Assembly: GCF_001650405.1 (NCBI RefSeq)
Contig: NZ_LWCU01000045.1
Coordinates: forward strand, 97,189-161,188
Source: Microbacterium sp. H83
GTDB taxonomy: Bacteria; Actinomycetota; Actinomycetes; Actinomycetales; Microbacteriaceae
Length of the DNA stretch: 64,000 nucleotides
Reading direction: 5' to 3'
Shown here piece by piece: positions 51,626 to 63,764 of this stretch (the stretch's first letter is position 1; every line of letters starts with the position of its first letter). Position numbers and translations under genes: made by a program. Below the pieces are notes generated by a model. That model ran no database searches and was not told where the DNA came from. It saw nothing but the letters and a program-made list of their open reading frames with translations.

Positions 51626-52036
51626 ATGGCCGATCTGAATCCGTATCTGTCCTTCCGCACCGAAGCGCGACAGGCGATGGAGTTCTACCGGAGCGTGCTC
51701 GGGGGTGAGCTCGTGGTGAACGTCTTCGGGGAGTTCCCCGACATGGTCCAGAGTCCAGATCAGCAGGACCTGGTGATGCACGCGCAGCTGACGACCGACG
51801 ACGGTCTCGTGCTCATGGCGTCCGACTCTCCGGACGGCATGCCCTACGAGGCGCCGCAGGGCTTCTCGGTGTCGCTCAGCGGCAACACGCAGGCGCGGAC
51901 GCAGGAGGTGTGGGACGCACTGTCGGAGGGCGCGCAGATCACGATGCCGCTCGACACGCCGCCGTGGGGCGGCACGTTCGGCATGCTCGTCGACCGCTTC
52001 GGCATCCCGTGGATGCTGCACGGCGACCCCGAGTGA
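51626..52036 (+). CDS. VOC-family (PhnB-like) protein
   Basis: A 136-residue protein of the glyoxalase/bleomycin-resistance (VOC) superfamily, PhnB-like: NPYLSFRTEARQAMEFYRSVLGGELVV, QDLVMHAQLTTDDGLVLMASDS and GGTFGMLVDRFGIPWMLH. The PhnB-like branch often binds no metal; the histidine in the first half is conserved here but the second ligand pattern is not clear. Function unknown. ATG 51626; two longer frames upstream are less consistent with the family. Confidence 0.85.
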   Translation: MADLNPYLSFRTEARQAMEFYRSVLGGELVVNVFGEFPDMVQSPDQQDLVMHAQLTTDDGLVLMASDSPDGMPYEAPQGFSVSLSGNTQARTQEVWDALSEGAQITMPLDTPPWGGTFGMLVDRFGIPWMLHGDPE

Positions 52037-52096
52037 TCGCCGGCCCCCTGCCCCCGATCGGCCAGGACGATGTCCGGGCCGCGGCGGAAGCGCCGG

Positions 52097-53500
52097 TCAG
52101 CGCAGCGCGTGGGTCTCGATGAACGTCCGCAGCGCGTGCTCGTCGTCCGCCATCTCGGTGACGTGCTGGGGCGCCGCGAGCATCTCGCGAAGCTCGGGCG
52201 AGTAGTCGAGCTCGACGCCGATGGCCTCGCGGATGGTGTCGGCGAACTTCTGGGGCTTCGCGGTCTCCAGGACGAGCATCGGCACGCCCGATTCGACGTA
52301 CTCGCGGGCGACCTTCACGCCGTCGGCCGTGTGCGGGTCGATGATCTCCCCGGTCTCCTCGTAGACGGAGCGGATCGTGGCCAGCCGGTCCTCGTGCGTC
52401 GATGTGCCGCTGACGATGCCGAACTCGTCGATGAAGCGGGCGAGATCCGCCGTGAAGTCGAACGATCCCTGAGTCTCGAGGTCGCTCCAGACCTGCACGA
52501 CCCTGGCCGCGTCGCGGCCGACGAGCTCGAAGATGAACCGCTCGAGGTTCGAGGCCTTCGAGATGTCCATGGAGGGGCTCGAGGTCGCGAGGGTCTGCGC
52601 CGCGCTCCGCGGACGGTACACGCCCGTGCGGAAGAACTCGTCGAGGACGTTGTTCTCGTTGGCGGCGAGCACGAGGCGATGGATCGGCAGGCCCATCTGC
52701 TTCGCGAAGAAGCCGGAGAGGATGTTGCCGAAGTTGCCCGAGGGGACTGTGAACGACAGCTCGGTCCAGCCGCCGGCATCCGTCGCGCGCAGCCAGGCCC
52801 AGAAGTAGTAGACGACCTGCGCCGTGATCCGCGCGAGGTTGATGGAGTTGACCGCGCCGAGATTCTGCGTCCGCTTGAACTCGAGGTCGCCGGCGAGCGT
52901 CTTCACGAGGTTTTGGCAGTCGTCGAAGACGCCGTCGACCGCGATGTTGTGGATGTTGTCGTCGGTCAGCGAGAACATCTGCGCCCGCTGGAAGGCGCTC
53001 ATGCGCCCCTGCGGCGAGAGCATGAAGACCGAGATGCGATCCTTACCCCGCAGCGCGTGCTCGGCGGCCGAGCCGGTGTCGCCGGAGGTCGCGCCGAGGA
53101 TGTTCAGCACCGACCCCTTGCGCTCCAGCGCGTACTCGACGACCTGGCCGAGGAACTGCATGGCCATGTCCTTGAAGGCGAGCGTCGGCCCTTCCGAGAG
53201 ACCGACGAGGGTCAGCCCGTCGCCGATCGCGCGCAGGGGTACGACCTCCTCGGGGAACGGCTCGTACGCGGCGGCCGTCATCCGAGCGAGGTCCTCACGC
53301 GGGATGTCGGTCGCGAAGAGGCCCAGCACCTCGGTCGCCAGCTGCGGATAGGTGAGCGCACGCCACCGCTCGAGCGTCTCGCCGTCGACCGTCGGCATGA
53401 CCTCGGGCACGGCCAGGCCGCCGTCGGGCGCCAGACCTTCGAGCAGCGTCTCGCAGTACGGCAGCGGCTGCATGCCGCCTCGGGTGGAGATGTACTGCAC
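52097..53500 (-). CDS. thrC: Threonine synthase
   Basis: A 467-residue PLP enzyme converting O-phospho-homoserine to threonine. N-terminal YISTRGGMQPLPYCETLLEGLAPDGGL and ATSGDTGSAAEHALRGKD are the class-specific threonine synthase segments, and the PLP lysine is in LAFKDMAMQFLG. The PLP phosphate loop and the C-terminal AKPQKFADTIREAIG are present. GTG 53500 has AGGAG five bases upstream. Unlike many actinobacteria it is not next to hom or thrB in this window. Confidence 0.95.
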   Translation of the reverse strand: MQYISTRGGMQPLPYCETLLEGLAPDGGLAVPEVMPTVDGETLERWRALTYPQLATEVLGLFATDIPREDLARMTAAAYEPFPEEVVPLRAIGDGLTLVGLSEGPTLAFKDMAMQFLGQVVEYALERKGSVLNILGATSGDTGSAAEHALRGKDRISVFMLSPQGRMSAFQRAQMFSLTDDNIHNIAVDGVFDDCQNLVKTLAGDLEFKRTQNLGAVNSINLARITAQVVYYFWAWLRATDAGGWTELSFTVPSGNFGNILSGFFAKQMGLPIHRLVLAANENNVLDEFFRTGVYRPRSAAQTLATSSPSMDISKASNLERFIFELVGRDAARVVQVWSDLETQGSFDFTADLARFIDEFGIVSGTSTHEDRLATIRSVYEETGEIIDPHTADGVKVAREYVESGVPMLVLETAKPQKFADTIREAIGVELDYSPELREMLAAPQHVTEMADDEHALRTFIETHALR

Positions 53501-53698
53501 GGGGGCTCCTCGGTTCGGGAATCGGCGCGGAGCTTCCATTGTCGCAGGTGCGCACCCCGTGGTTTCACCGCCGATCCCGCTGCGCCGGGGCGCCCGTTCC
53601 GACGTCGATATACCTGCTCTTCTCCGCCCTGGCAATGGGATATTCCGGCGAGCTCGAACCTCGTAGCGTGAGCATCACCAACAGAATCAGGAGCCATC

Positions 53699-54021
53699 AT
53701 GACCGCGAAGACCCGCACCGCTCATGACCGCCGCTGCGCAGACGGCCAGGCTCCCCCGGACGGCACCGAGCCCTCGGACGGCACCGAGCCCTCGGCCGCT
53801 CCGGCACCGGCCCCCGTCGAGCCCCTCTACGAGCGCGTCGACATCGACCGCTACGTCGTGCTGCACGACGGCCCCGTCGGCTACGTCGAGCACGTCTCGC
53901 CGGTCTTCGTCTGCTACGTGGGCCACCCCTATGCCCGCGCGGACGAGGTCGCCCAGACCCACGACTTCCACAACGCCGTGCAGACCGTCCTGCACCGTGC
54001 CGTCGCGATGCGGCGCGCTCT

Positions 54022-54025
<4 letters not shown>
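53699..54025 (+). CDS. Small unknown protein coupled to the trehalose genes
   Basis: A 108-residue protein. Residues 1-45 are a disordered Pro/Ser/Glu stretch with a duplicated [12 protein letters not shown] motif. Residues 45-105 form a compact domain ([50 protein letters not shown]) with no family I recognise. It has a ribosome site CAGGAG, and its stop overlaps the glgX GTG by four bases (GTGA), so it is made with the glycogen-to-trehalose enzymes. A TAGCGT -10-like box is at 53664-53669. Confidence 0.75.
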
Positions 54026-56228
<2,203 letters not shown>

Positions 56229-56232
<4 letters not shown>

Positions 56233-58580
56233 CCAGGCGACCCCTCTCGACGTATCGCCTGCAGATCAGATCGGGATTCACGCTCGACGACGCCTCCGAG
56301 GTCACGTCCTACCTGGCGGACCTCGGAGCGTCGTGGGCCTACCTGTCGCCGCTGCTGGCGGCCACTCCCGGCTCGGACCACGGATATGACGTCGTCGACC
56401 ACTCGCTCGTCGACCCCGAGCGGGGCGGCCGCGAGGGACTCGAGAGATTCGCCGCGGCCGCGCGCGCAGCCGGCCTCGGCATCCTCGTCGACATCGTCCC
56501 CAACCACGTCGGCGTCGGCGTCCCGCGCGCCAACCGCTGGTGGTGGGACTTCCTGCGGCTCGGGCGCGCGTCACGGCATGCGGTCGCCTTCGACGTCGAT
56601 CGGCGTCTGAGCGGCGGTCGGGTGCGGCTCCCGATCCTCGGATCGTCGCTCGACGATGCCGTCTCGGCCGGAGAGATCGTGGTCGACCCGACGCCGGCGG
56701 ACGACGCGCCGGACGGCACGCTCCGCTATTTCGACCACGTCCTCCCGCTCGCGCCGGGCTCCGCCGGAGGCGACGGCGTCGACGTGCGCACGGTGCTCGA
56801 CGCGCAGAACTACGAGCTGCGGTTCTGGCGGGACCAGAACACCGAGCTCGACTACCGTCGGTTCTTCGCGGTGTCCGAGCTCGCCGGCATCCGGGTCGAG
56901 CTCCCCGACGTCTTCGAGGAATCGCACCGCGAGATCGCGCGCTGGATCACCGACGGGCTCGCCGACGGACTCCGTGTCGACCATCCCGACGGGCTCGCCG
57001 ACCCGGGGGGTTATCTCGAACGCCTCGCGGATGCGACGGGCGCGGCCTACACGCTCGTCGAGAAGATCCTCGAACCCGGCGAGGAGCTGCCCCCGTGGTG
57101 GCGCACCGACGGGACGACCGGATACGACGCGCTCGCCGAGATCGACCGCGTGCTGATCGATGCCGACGGCATCGCGCGGCTCGACGACCTCGACGCCGCC
57201 CTGCGTGCGGAGACCGGCCTCCCCGAGGCCCTGCCCTGGCACGACCTCATCCTGTCGACGAAGCGCATGATCGCCGACGAGCTGCTGCAGTCCGAGATCC
57301 GCCGCCTCGTGCGCGCCCTGCCGCACGGCGTCGTCGGCGCCGCCGACGCCCTGACCGAGATCGTGGCGTCGTTCCCGGTCTACCGGTCCTACCTGCCCGC
57401 CGGTCGGGAGCACCTGCAGCACGCGATCGACGACGCTGCAGCTCGGCGACCCGACCTGGCGACGGCGATCGCCCAGCTCTCGCCCCTGCTGCACGATCCG
57501 ACGCTGGAGGTCGCCGAGCGGTTCCCCCAGGTGACCGGCGCCGTCATGGCCAAGGGCGTGGAGGACACCGCGTTCTACCGCTTCACCCGTCTCGGCACGC
57601 TGACCGAGGTCGGGGGCGACCCGTCGATCGCGGCGACGTCGGTCGAGCAGTTCCACGCCGCGCAGGGCGCCCGCCTCGCCTCCTGGCCGCATTCGATGAC
57701 GACGCTCTCGACGCACGACACGAAGCGCTCGGAGGACGTCCGCGCCCGCCTCTCGGTGCTCGCGGAGATCCCCGACCGATGGGCCGAGGTGCTGACCCGC
57801 CTCCGGGAGGTGGCGTCCACCGGGCACGGGCCGCTGGATGCGCTGCTGTGGCAGGCCGCCGTCGGCGCGTGGCCGATCTCCTCCGAGCGACTGCTCGCCT
57901 ACGGGCAGAAGGCCAGCCGCGAAGCGTCGGAGAAGACGCACTGGCAGCATCCCGATGCGGACTTCGAGAAGGGCGTCGAGGCGATCGCCGCCGCGGCGAA
58001 CGGTGCCGCCCGCGCCATCCTCGAGGACGTCGTCGCCGAGATCGTGGACGCGGGACGCAGCAATTCGCTGTCGGCCAAGCTGCTCCAGCTCGCGGCCCCC
58101 GGCGTCCCCGATGTCTACCAGGGCACGGAGCTCTGGGATCACTCGCTCGTCGATCCCGACAACCGCCGTCCGGTCGACTTCGCGGAGCGTGCGCGCCTGC
58201 TGCAACGACTCGACGCCGACATCGCTCGGGGCGCGCTGCCGCCGGTCGACGACTCCGGCCTCGCCAAGCTGCTGGTGACGTCGCGGACGCTGCGGCTGCG
58301 CCGCGACAATCCCGAGCTCTTCGATCGATATCGCGCCGGCGTCGCCGCCGGGTCCGCCTCCGCCCACGCCATCGTGATGGATCGTGGCGGAGTGACCGCC
58401 GTGGCCACGCGTCTGCCGGTGGCACTCGCCGCACGAGGCGGCTGGGGTGACACGGTGGTGATGCGGCGGGAGCTTCCCGCGACCGACGTGCTGACCGGTC
58501 GCCGCATAGCCGCCGGGCCGGTGCGGCTCGCAGAGCTGCTCGACACCTACCCCGTCGCGCTGCTGGTGGAGGACCGATGA
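56229..58580 (+). CDS. treY: Malto-oligosyltrehalose synthase TreY
   Basis: A 783-residue GH13 (subfamily 26) enzyme that isomerises the reducing-end alpha-1,4 bond of maltooligosaccharide to alpha-1,1. Motifs: [32 protein letters not shown] (catalytic nucleophile Asp) and [16 protein letters not shown]. The family-specific insert before region III is present. Overlaps glgX and treZ by four bases each. Confidence 0.95.
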
Positions 58581-60331
58581 TCACGGTGTGGGCACCGCTG
58601 GCCCGCCGGATGCGTCTGCGGAGACTCACACCCGGAGGCGCGGTCATCGACGAGCACGAGCTCACTCCCGTCGACGGCCGACCCGGGCGGTGGGGCACCG
58701 ACATCGCGCTGCGGGAGGGCGAACGCTACGGGTTCCTGCTCGACGACGGCGAGGAGCTCCGAGCGGATCCGCGGTCGCTGCGGCAGCCGTCGGGTGTCCA
58801 TGGACCGTCGGCGGTGTTCGACCCCGGCCTCTTCGCCTGGGCGGACCACGCCTGGACGGGCCGCCCGCTCGCCGGCGCGGTGATCTACGAGCTGCACGTC
58901 GGCACGTTCACGCCGGACGGAACGCTCGACGCGCTGATCGCCCGTCTGGACCATCTCGTGAGCCTGGGCGTGACGCACGTCGAGCTGCTTCCAGTGAACG
59001 CCTTCAACGGCGAGTGGAACTGGGGCTACGACGGCGTCCTCTGGTATGCCGTGCACGAGGCGTACGGCGGGCCGGCGGCCTACCAGCGGTTCGTCGAGGC
59101 GGCCCACGATCGCGGTCTCGCGGTCATTCAGGACGTCGTCTACAACCATCTCGGCCCGAGCGGCAATCACCTGCCGGAGTTCGGCCCCTACCTGCGCGAC
59201 GGGCAGCACAACAGCTGGGGCGCGTCGGTGAATCTCGACGAGCCCGCCGTGCGCGAGTACATCATCGACAACGCCCTCCTCTGGTTGCGCGACTTCCACG
59301 TCGACGGACTGCGCCTCGATGCTGTTCACGCCCTTCACGACGACAGCGACATCCACATCCTGCGCGAGCTCTCCGAGCGGGTGGACGCCCTCTCCGCCCA
59401 GCTCAACCGCCCGCTGACCCTCATCGCCGAGTCGGACCTCAACGATCCGACGCTCATCCTCCCTAGGGAGGCCGGGGGCTACGGCCTCACGGCGCAGTGG
59501 TCGGATGACTGGCATCACGCTGTGCACGTCGCCCTGACCGGCGAGACCGAGGGCTACTACGCCGACTTCGCCGCCGCGGACGCCGTGGCGAAGGTGTCGG
59601 AGCGCGGCTTCTTCCATGACGGCACGTACTCGTCGTTCCGCGAGCGCGAGCACGGGAAGCCGCTGCCGCCGACGGTCCCGTCCTGGCGCCTCGTCACCTT
59701 CGCCCAGGACCACGACCAGATCGGCAACCGCGCGGCGGGCGATCGCCTCGCGGCGTCCCTCAGCCCCGATCGTCTCGCCGTCGCCGCCGTGCTCACGCTC
59801 ACAGCGCCGGGCACGCCGATGCTCTTCATGGGCGAGGAATGGGGCGCGTCCACTCCGTGGCAGTTCTTCACCTCGCACCCCGAGCCGGAGCTGGCACAGG
59901 CGACCGCCGAGGGCAGGATCTCCGAGTTCGCGCGGATGGGCTGGGATCCCGCTCGGGTGCCCGACCCTCAGGACCCGGCGACGTTCCGGCGATCGCACCT
60001 CGAGTGGGGGGAGATCGACAGGGCACCGCATGCCCGTCTGCTCGACCTGTATCGCCGCGTCATCGCACTCCGACGCGCACTGCCCGAGCTCACGGACCCC
60101 GACATGACGCGCACCTCGGTCGAGCTCGCACGCGACGACGCGCCCTCGCGGCGCGCCTTCCGGATCCGTCGCGGAGCGGTGTCGGTCCTGGTGAACCTGA
60201 CGGACGACGAGGTCGCGTTCGACGTCGCGGCCGACGACGAGGTGCTGCTGTCGACGGCTCCCGTGCGGGTGGCCGATCAGTCGATCGCGCTCGCTCCGGA
60301 CACGGCCGTGATCATCGGGCCTCCGCGCTGA
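58577..60331 (+). CDS. treZ: Malto-oligosyltrehalose trehalohydrolase TreZ
   Basis: A 584-residue GH13 (subfamily 10) enzyme releasing trehalose from maltooligosyltrehalose. A CBM48-like N-terminal domain precedes the barrel: DVVYNHLGPSGNHL, VDGLRLDAVHALHD (nucleophile), LIAESDLNDPTLI (acid) and FAQDHDQIGNRAAGDRL. Coupled to treY by ATGA; the end overlaps the convergent GNAT gene by 20 bases. With glgX and treY it turns glycogen into trehalose, a stress solute. Confidence 0.95.
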   Translation: MITVWAPLARRMRLRRLTPGGAVIDEHELTPVDGRPGRWGTDIALREGERYGFLLDDGEELRADPRSLRQPSGVHGPSAVFDPGLFAWADHAWTGRPLAGAVIYELHVGTFTPDGTLDALIARLDHLVSLGVTHVELLPVNAFNGEWNWGYDGVLWYAVHEAYGGPAAYQRFVEAAHDRGLAVIQDVVYNHLGPSGNHLPEFGPYLRDGQHNSWGASVNLDEPAVREYIIDNALLWLRDFHVDGLRLDAVHALHDDSDIHILRELSERVDALSAQLNRPLTLIAESDLNDPTLILPREAGGYGLTAQWSDDWHHAVHVALTGETEGYYADFAAADAVAKVSERGFFHDGTYSSFREREHGKPLPPTVPSWRLVTFAQDHDQIGNRAAGDRLAASLSPDRLAVAAVLTLTAPGTPMLFMGEEWGASTPWQFFTSHPEPELAQATAEGRISEFARMGWDPARVPDPQDPATFRRSHLEWGEIDRAPHARLLDLYRRVIALRRALPELTDPDMTRTSVELARDDAPSRRAFRIRRGAVSVLVNLTDDEVAFDVAADDEVLLSTAPVRVADQSIALAPDTAVIIGPPR

Positions 60332-60818
60332 CCCTTTCGTCTCGCCCCGGGATCCCGCGAGCGAAGCAGAGCGAGATCTCGCTGCCGACGTAGTGTCCGT
60401 AGAGCGGGATCGGCGTGTACCCCTCGCGCGTGTAGAAGCGGATCGCGTCCGGCTGCGCGGTTCCGGTCTCCAGGACCAGACGACGGATGCCGTGGCTCTG
60501 CGCCTCCGTCTCGAGCGCGCGGAGGAGCCGGGTCGCCGCTCCCGTGCCCCGTGCGGCAGGGGCGGCGTACATCCGCTTGATCTCCGCGACGTCCTCTCCG
60601 AGCACCTCCACGCCGAGAGGACGGAGTCCGCCGCACGCGACGACCTCGCCGTGCCCGTCCCGCGCGATGAGGAACACCGGGACGTCGTCGGCCGTGGGCG
60701 CGACTCCCGGTTCGTGGTCGTCGCTGCCGTAGCGCGCATCCAGCTCGGCGCGCTGTGCTGCGCGCAGCCGCTCCGCGTCGGGGTGCGCCCAGGGCACGTG
60801 CTCGATCGTCACCGTCAT
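60312..60818 (-). CDS. GNAT-family N-acetyltransferase
   Basis: A 168-residue GNAT with the acetyl-CoA-binding loop in MYAAPAARGTGAATRLLRAL (R-G-T-G-A) and the preceding beta-4 AEIKRM, plus the C-terminal LETGTAQPDAIRFYTREGY, a common form of stand-alone GNATs acting on small amines or amino acids. ATG 60818 follows GGAGGAGG. The 3' end overlaps treZ by 20 bases, so the two are convergent with overlapping stops. Substrate unknown. Confidence 0.87.
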   Translation of the reverse strand: MTVTIEHVPWAHPDAERLRAAQRAELDARYGSDDHEPGVAPTADDVPVFLIARDGHGEVVACGGLRPLGVEVLGEDVAEIKRMYAAPAARGTGAATRLLRALETEAQSHGIRRLVLETGTAQPDAIRFYTREGYTPIPLYGHYVGSEISLCFARGIPGRDERVSAEAR

Positions 60819-61092
60819 GCATCCTCCTCCGTCGGACCCGTGCTGCGCTCACGCTAGAGGACGGAGGTTTCGGCCGTGTTGCGACGGACTCGACGCCGGT
60901 GGGCGAGGGCGTCGACCGGCGTTCCGGAATTGATCTCGCGCGTCGCGTCATCATTCGTCGCGCGTCGGGTCTTGAAGGCGAGACCAGAAGCGCGCCCCGG
61001 GGTAGGGACGCTTCGAGTCCGGGCTGCGCTGCTCCCCATCACGGCGCAGCTCGCGGGTGGGGTCACTTCCCGGGCCCCACCCGCCGTTCCTC

Positions 61093-61695
61093 TCAGATCC
61101 AGCCCCGCTCCTCCGCGAGCAGCACCGCCTGCTGCCGTGTGCCGACGGCGAGCTTCGCGAGCACGGCGGAGATGTGGTTGCGCACCGTCCCCGGTGCGAG
61201 CGACAGCGACCGCGCGATCTGCCCCGTCGTCTCTCCTCGCCTCCCGGCCCGCAGTACGTCGAGCTCTCGGTCGGTGAGGGGCGAGCGCTCGTCGCTCAGC
61301 GCGTCGGCGGCGATCTCGGGGTCGACGTACCGCGCGCCGGCGGCCACGCGTCGGATGACGTCGGCGACCTGGTCGGCTCCCCGCGACTTCGGAAGGAATC
61401 CCGCGACCCCGGACGCGAGCGCCCTGCGCAGCACCCCCGGTCGCGCGTGGCGGGTGACGACGATGCAGCGCGTCGCGATCGAGCGATGCAGACGCTCGGC
61501 GACCTCGACTCCGTCGAGCCCGGGCATCTCGAGATCCAGCAGGCAGATGTCCGGCTGCAGCCGCAGCGCTTCCGCGACGGCCTGTTCTCCGTCGGCGCAC
61601 TCGGCCACCACCTCGATGTCGCCCTCCAGACGCAGCAGTGCGGCGAGCGCCGACCGGATCATGCCCTCGTCGTCGGCGAGAAGCACCCGGATCAT
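61093..61695 (-). CDS. NarL/LuxR-type response regulator
   Basis: A 200-residue two-component regulator. Receiver domain 1-120 with the phosphoacceptor in DICLLDLEMPGLDG (Asp54 region) and conserved early DDE (MIRVLLADDEGMIRS); C-terminal LuxR HTH (LTDRELDVLRAGRRGETTGQ, then IARSLSLAPGTVRNHISAVLAKL). ATG 61695 overlaps the kinase stop by four bases. Partner of the histidine kinase. The stimulus and targets are unknown. Confidence 0.92.
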   Translation of the reverse strand: MIRVLLADDEGMIRSALAALLRLEGDIEVVAECADGEQAVAEALRLQPDICLLDLEMPGLDGVEVAERLHRSIATRCIVVTRHARPGVLRRALASGVAGFLPKSRGADQVADVIRRVAAGARYVDPEIAADALSDERSPLTDRELDVLRAGRRGETTGQIARSLSLAPGTVRNHISAVLAKLAVGTRQQAVLLAEERGWI

Positions 61696-62975
61696 CGCTC
61701 CTCCTCTGCCGTCGGCGGGACGGCGGTCGTGCGCGGGTCTGCCGTCGGCGGCACGACCGTTGTGCGCGGGTCTGCCGTCGCGAGCGCGCCGAACGGCACC
61801 GTCACCGCCACGACGAACTCCCCGTCGGACTCGCCGACCTCGAGGGTCCCGCCGGCCTCGGCGATCCTGCGGCGGACCCCGTCGAGTCCCGATCCGATCG
61901 ACTCGTCGGAGGAGCCGGAACCGAGGTCGTTCGCGATCTCGTAGCGCCACCCGGCCGCGGTGCGGGCGAGCTGCAGCCGCGCATGCGTGCCGCCGCCGTG
62001 ACGCAGGACGTTCGTCGTGGTCTCGCGGATGACGGGTCCGAGCGCGGCGGCGGGCGCCTCGTCGGAATCCGACGCGATCTCCGCCTCGACCGACAGCCCG
62101 GCGGCGCTGAGCAGGTCGCGGGCGTTCGCGACCTCGTCGCCGAGCGGCACCGAGCGGAAACGCGTCGCGAGGTCCCGCGTGCCTTGGCGCGCATCGTCGA
62201 CGCTCGCGCGGGCGAGCCGGAGCTGCTCCAGCGCCGCGGCCGGGTCCCGATCGATGAGCCGCTCCGCGAGCTCCAGCTGCAGGGCGATGACCTGCAGATG
62301 GTGACCCTGCAGGTCATGGACGTCGGTGGCGACCCTGAGCCGCTCCTGCGTCGCCGCGAGCCGCGCCTCGGAGAGTCTCGCCCGATCGAGGGTCATGAGC
62401 ACGTCCCACCACCACAGCGAGCTCACCGACATCGCCGGCAGGGAGATCGTGTACAGCAGGGGCAGCCATTCCGGGACACCGCCGGGCATCGCACCTCGGG
62501 CCCCGTCGACGAAGGCCACGCAGAGCAGCACCAGCGTCGTCAGCAGCACGACGCGGATGCGGATGCCCTTCGGCCAGTGCACGAGCACGAGCGACTGCGC
62601 GACCGGCATGAGCGCGAGCTGCCAGCTGTCGATCAGCGCACCGGAGACGACGCCGTATGCGACCGCGATCAGCAGTGGCACCACGACGCGGGCTCCGCCG
62701 ATGCCCGGCTCCGCATGCGCGCGGCGTCGGTAGACCGAGAGAAGGACGGTGGTCGAGGCGAGCCACACGACGCCGCCCGCCGCGATCACGAGCGGAGCGG
62801 CCGAGTCGCCGGGCTCGGCGAGCGCCTGCAGCGCCCACACCAGCACGAGGAAGACTTCGAGGAAGACGATGGCGGAGAGCGTGTACCACCATGTCGCCGT
62901 GACGCCACGAGCGAGCTGGCGTGCGCCGGGCGGGGGCTCGCCGAACGGACTGACCAGGGCGGAGGGGCTGCTCAT
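61692..62975 (-). CDS. DesK-like sensor histidine kinase
   Basis: A 427-residue kinase: about five or six N-terminal membrane segments (residues 25-185), then HisKA_3 with the phosphoacceptor in VATDVHDLQGHHLQ (first His), and a C-terminal HATPase (ending GLDGVRRRIAEAGGTLEVG). After the ATPase is a short tail with PPTADPRTT present twice. ATG 62975 has TATGGT six bases upstream (62982-62987), leaderless. DesK-type kinases often sense membrane state or envelope stress. Forms an operon with the response regulator. Confidence 0.9.
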   Translation of the reverse strand: MSSPSALVSPFGEPPPGARQLARGVTATWWYTLSAIVFLEVFLVLVWALQALAEPGDSAAPLVIAAGGVVWLASTTVLLSVYRRRAHAEPGIGGARVVVPLLIAVAYGVVSGALIDSWQLALMPVAQSLVLVHWPKGIRIRVVLLTTLVLLCVAFVDGARGAMPGGVPEWLPLLYTISLPAMSVSSLWWWDVLMTLDRARLSEARLAATQERLRVATDVHDLQGHHLQVIALQLELAERLIDRDPAAALEQLRLARASVDDARQGTRDLATRFRSVPLGDEVANARDLLSAAGLSVEAEIASDSDEAPAAALGPVIRETTTNVLRHGGGTHARLQLARTAAGWRYEIANDLGSGSSDESIGSGLDGVRRRIAEAGGTLEVGESDGEFVVAVTVPFGALATADPRTTVVPPTADPRTTAVPPTAEEER

Positions 62976-63130
62976 GCCTTCACCATACGGGCGTGACACA
63001 TGTCATGGATGCCGCTGGCGAACCGCCCGGAAGACGGTGACGGGTCGACACTGCCGGCACCGGGCGAGAAGCGGTGGACTGGATGCATCGCGACGGAGAC
63101 ACCGGCGCACAGACCACACAGGAGCACGCC

Positions 63131-63667
63131 ATGAACCTCATCGAGACGTTCCAGGGTTTCGTCGCCCAGGTGCCCGAGCTCGTCCAGCCGCTGATCGTGG
63201 CCCTCGCCGCCGCCATCCCCTTCATCGAGGGCGAAGGTGCGGTGTCGATCGGCATCATCGGGGGGATCCACCCCGTGATCGCCGCCATCGCTGCGATCGT
63301 CGGCAACTTCGTCTGCGTCGCGATCCTCGTGCTGGCCAGCTCGGGGGCCCGCGCCGCCATCGTGAACCGTGCCAGGACCCGCGAGGCCGTGGGGGCCGGC
63401 GGCGTCGACGGCGTGCGGGACGAGCCCGTCGAGACGGACCGCGCAGCAGGTCGCCGCGAGAAGTTCCAGCGCGCGTTCGAGCGCTACGGCGTCCCCGGGG
63501 TGAGCCTGCTCGGACCCCTGCTCCTCCCGACGCACTTCACCGCGACGATGCTCGCTGCCGCCGGCGTCGGCAAGGCCCGGATCCTCGTCTGGCAGGCCGT
63601 CGCGATCATCGGCTGGACGACCGTGGTGGCCGTCATCGTCGGCGGCGCGGTGTACGCGATCCGCTGA
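63131..63667 (+). CDS. Small multidrug efflux-type membrane protein (Sm_multidrug_ex)
   Basis: A 178-residue membrane protein: PELVQPLIVALAAAIPFIEGEGAVSIGIIGGI, HPVIAAIAAIVGNFVCVAILV and, after a charged loop (VNRARTREAVGAGGVDG), FERYGVPGVSLLGPLLLPTHFTA, MLAAAGVGKARILVWQAVAIIGWT. These match the small multidrug export protein family (PF06695). The transported compound is unknown. AGGAG lies seven bases before ATG 63131. Followed by a strong hairpin. Confidence 0.85.
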   Translation: MNLIETFQGFVAQVPELVQPLIVALAAAIPFIEGEGAVSIGIIGGIHPVIAAIAAIVGNFVCVAILVLASSGARAAIVNRARTREAVGAGGVDGVRDEPVETDRAAGRREKFQRAFERYGVPGVSLLGPLLLPTHFTATMLAAAGVGKARILVWQAVAIIGWTTVVAVIVGGAVYAIR

Positions 63668-63699
63668 GTGACGTGACGGTTCGCGCCGAGCACCGCTCC

Positions 63700-63754
63700 C
63701 CCGGACACGCATGAGGCCGCTCGCATCCCGCGAGCGGCCTCGTGCGTGTCCGGG
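63700..63754. terminator. Bidirectional terminator hairpin
   Basis: A 25-base-pair stem (63700-63724 with 63730-63754) with a 5-base loop ATCCC and one G-U pair. It lies between the end of the efflux gene and the end of the convergent surface-protein gene. No T tract on either side. Confidence 0.87.
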
Positions 63755-63764
63755 AGGGCGACTG

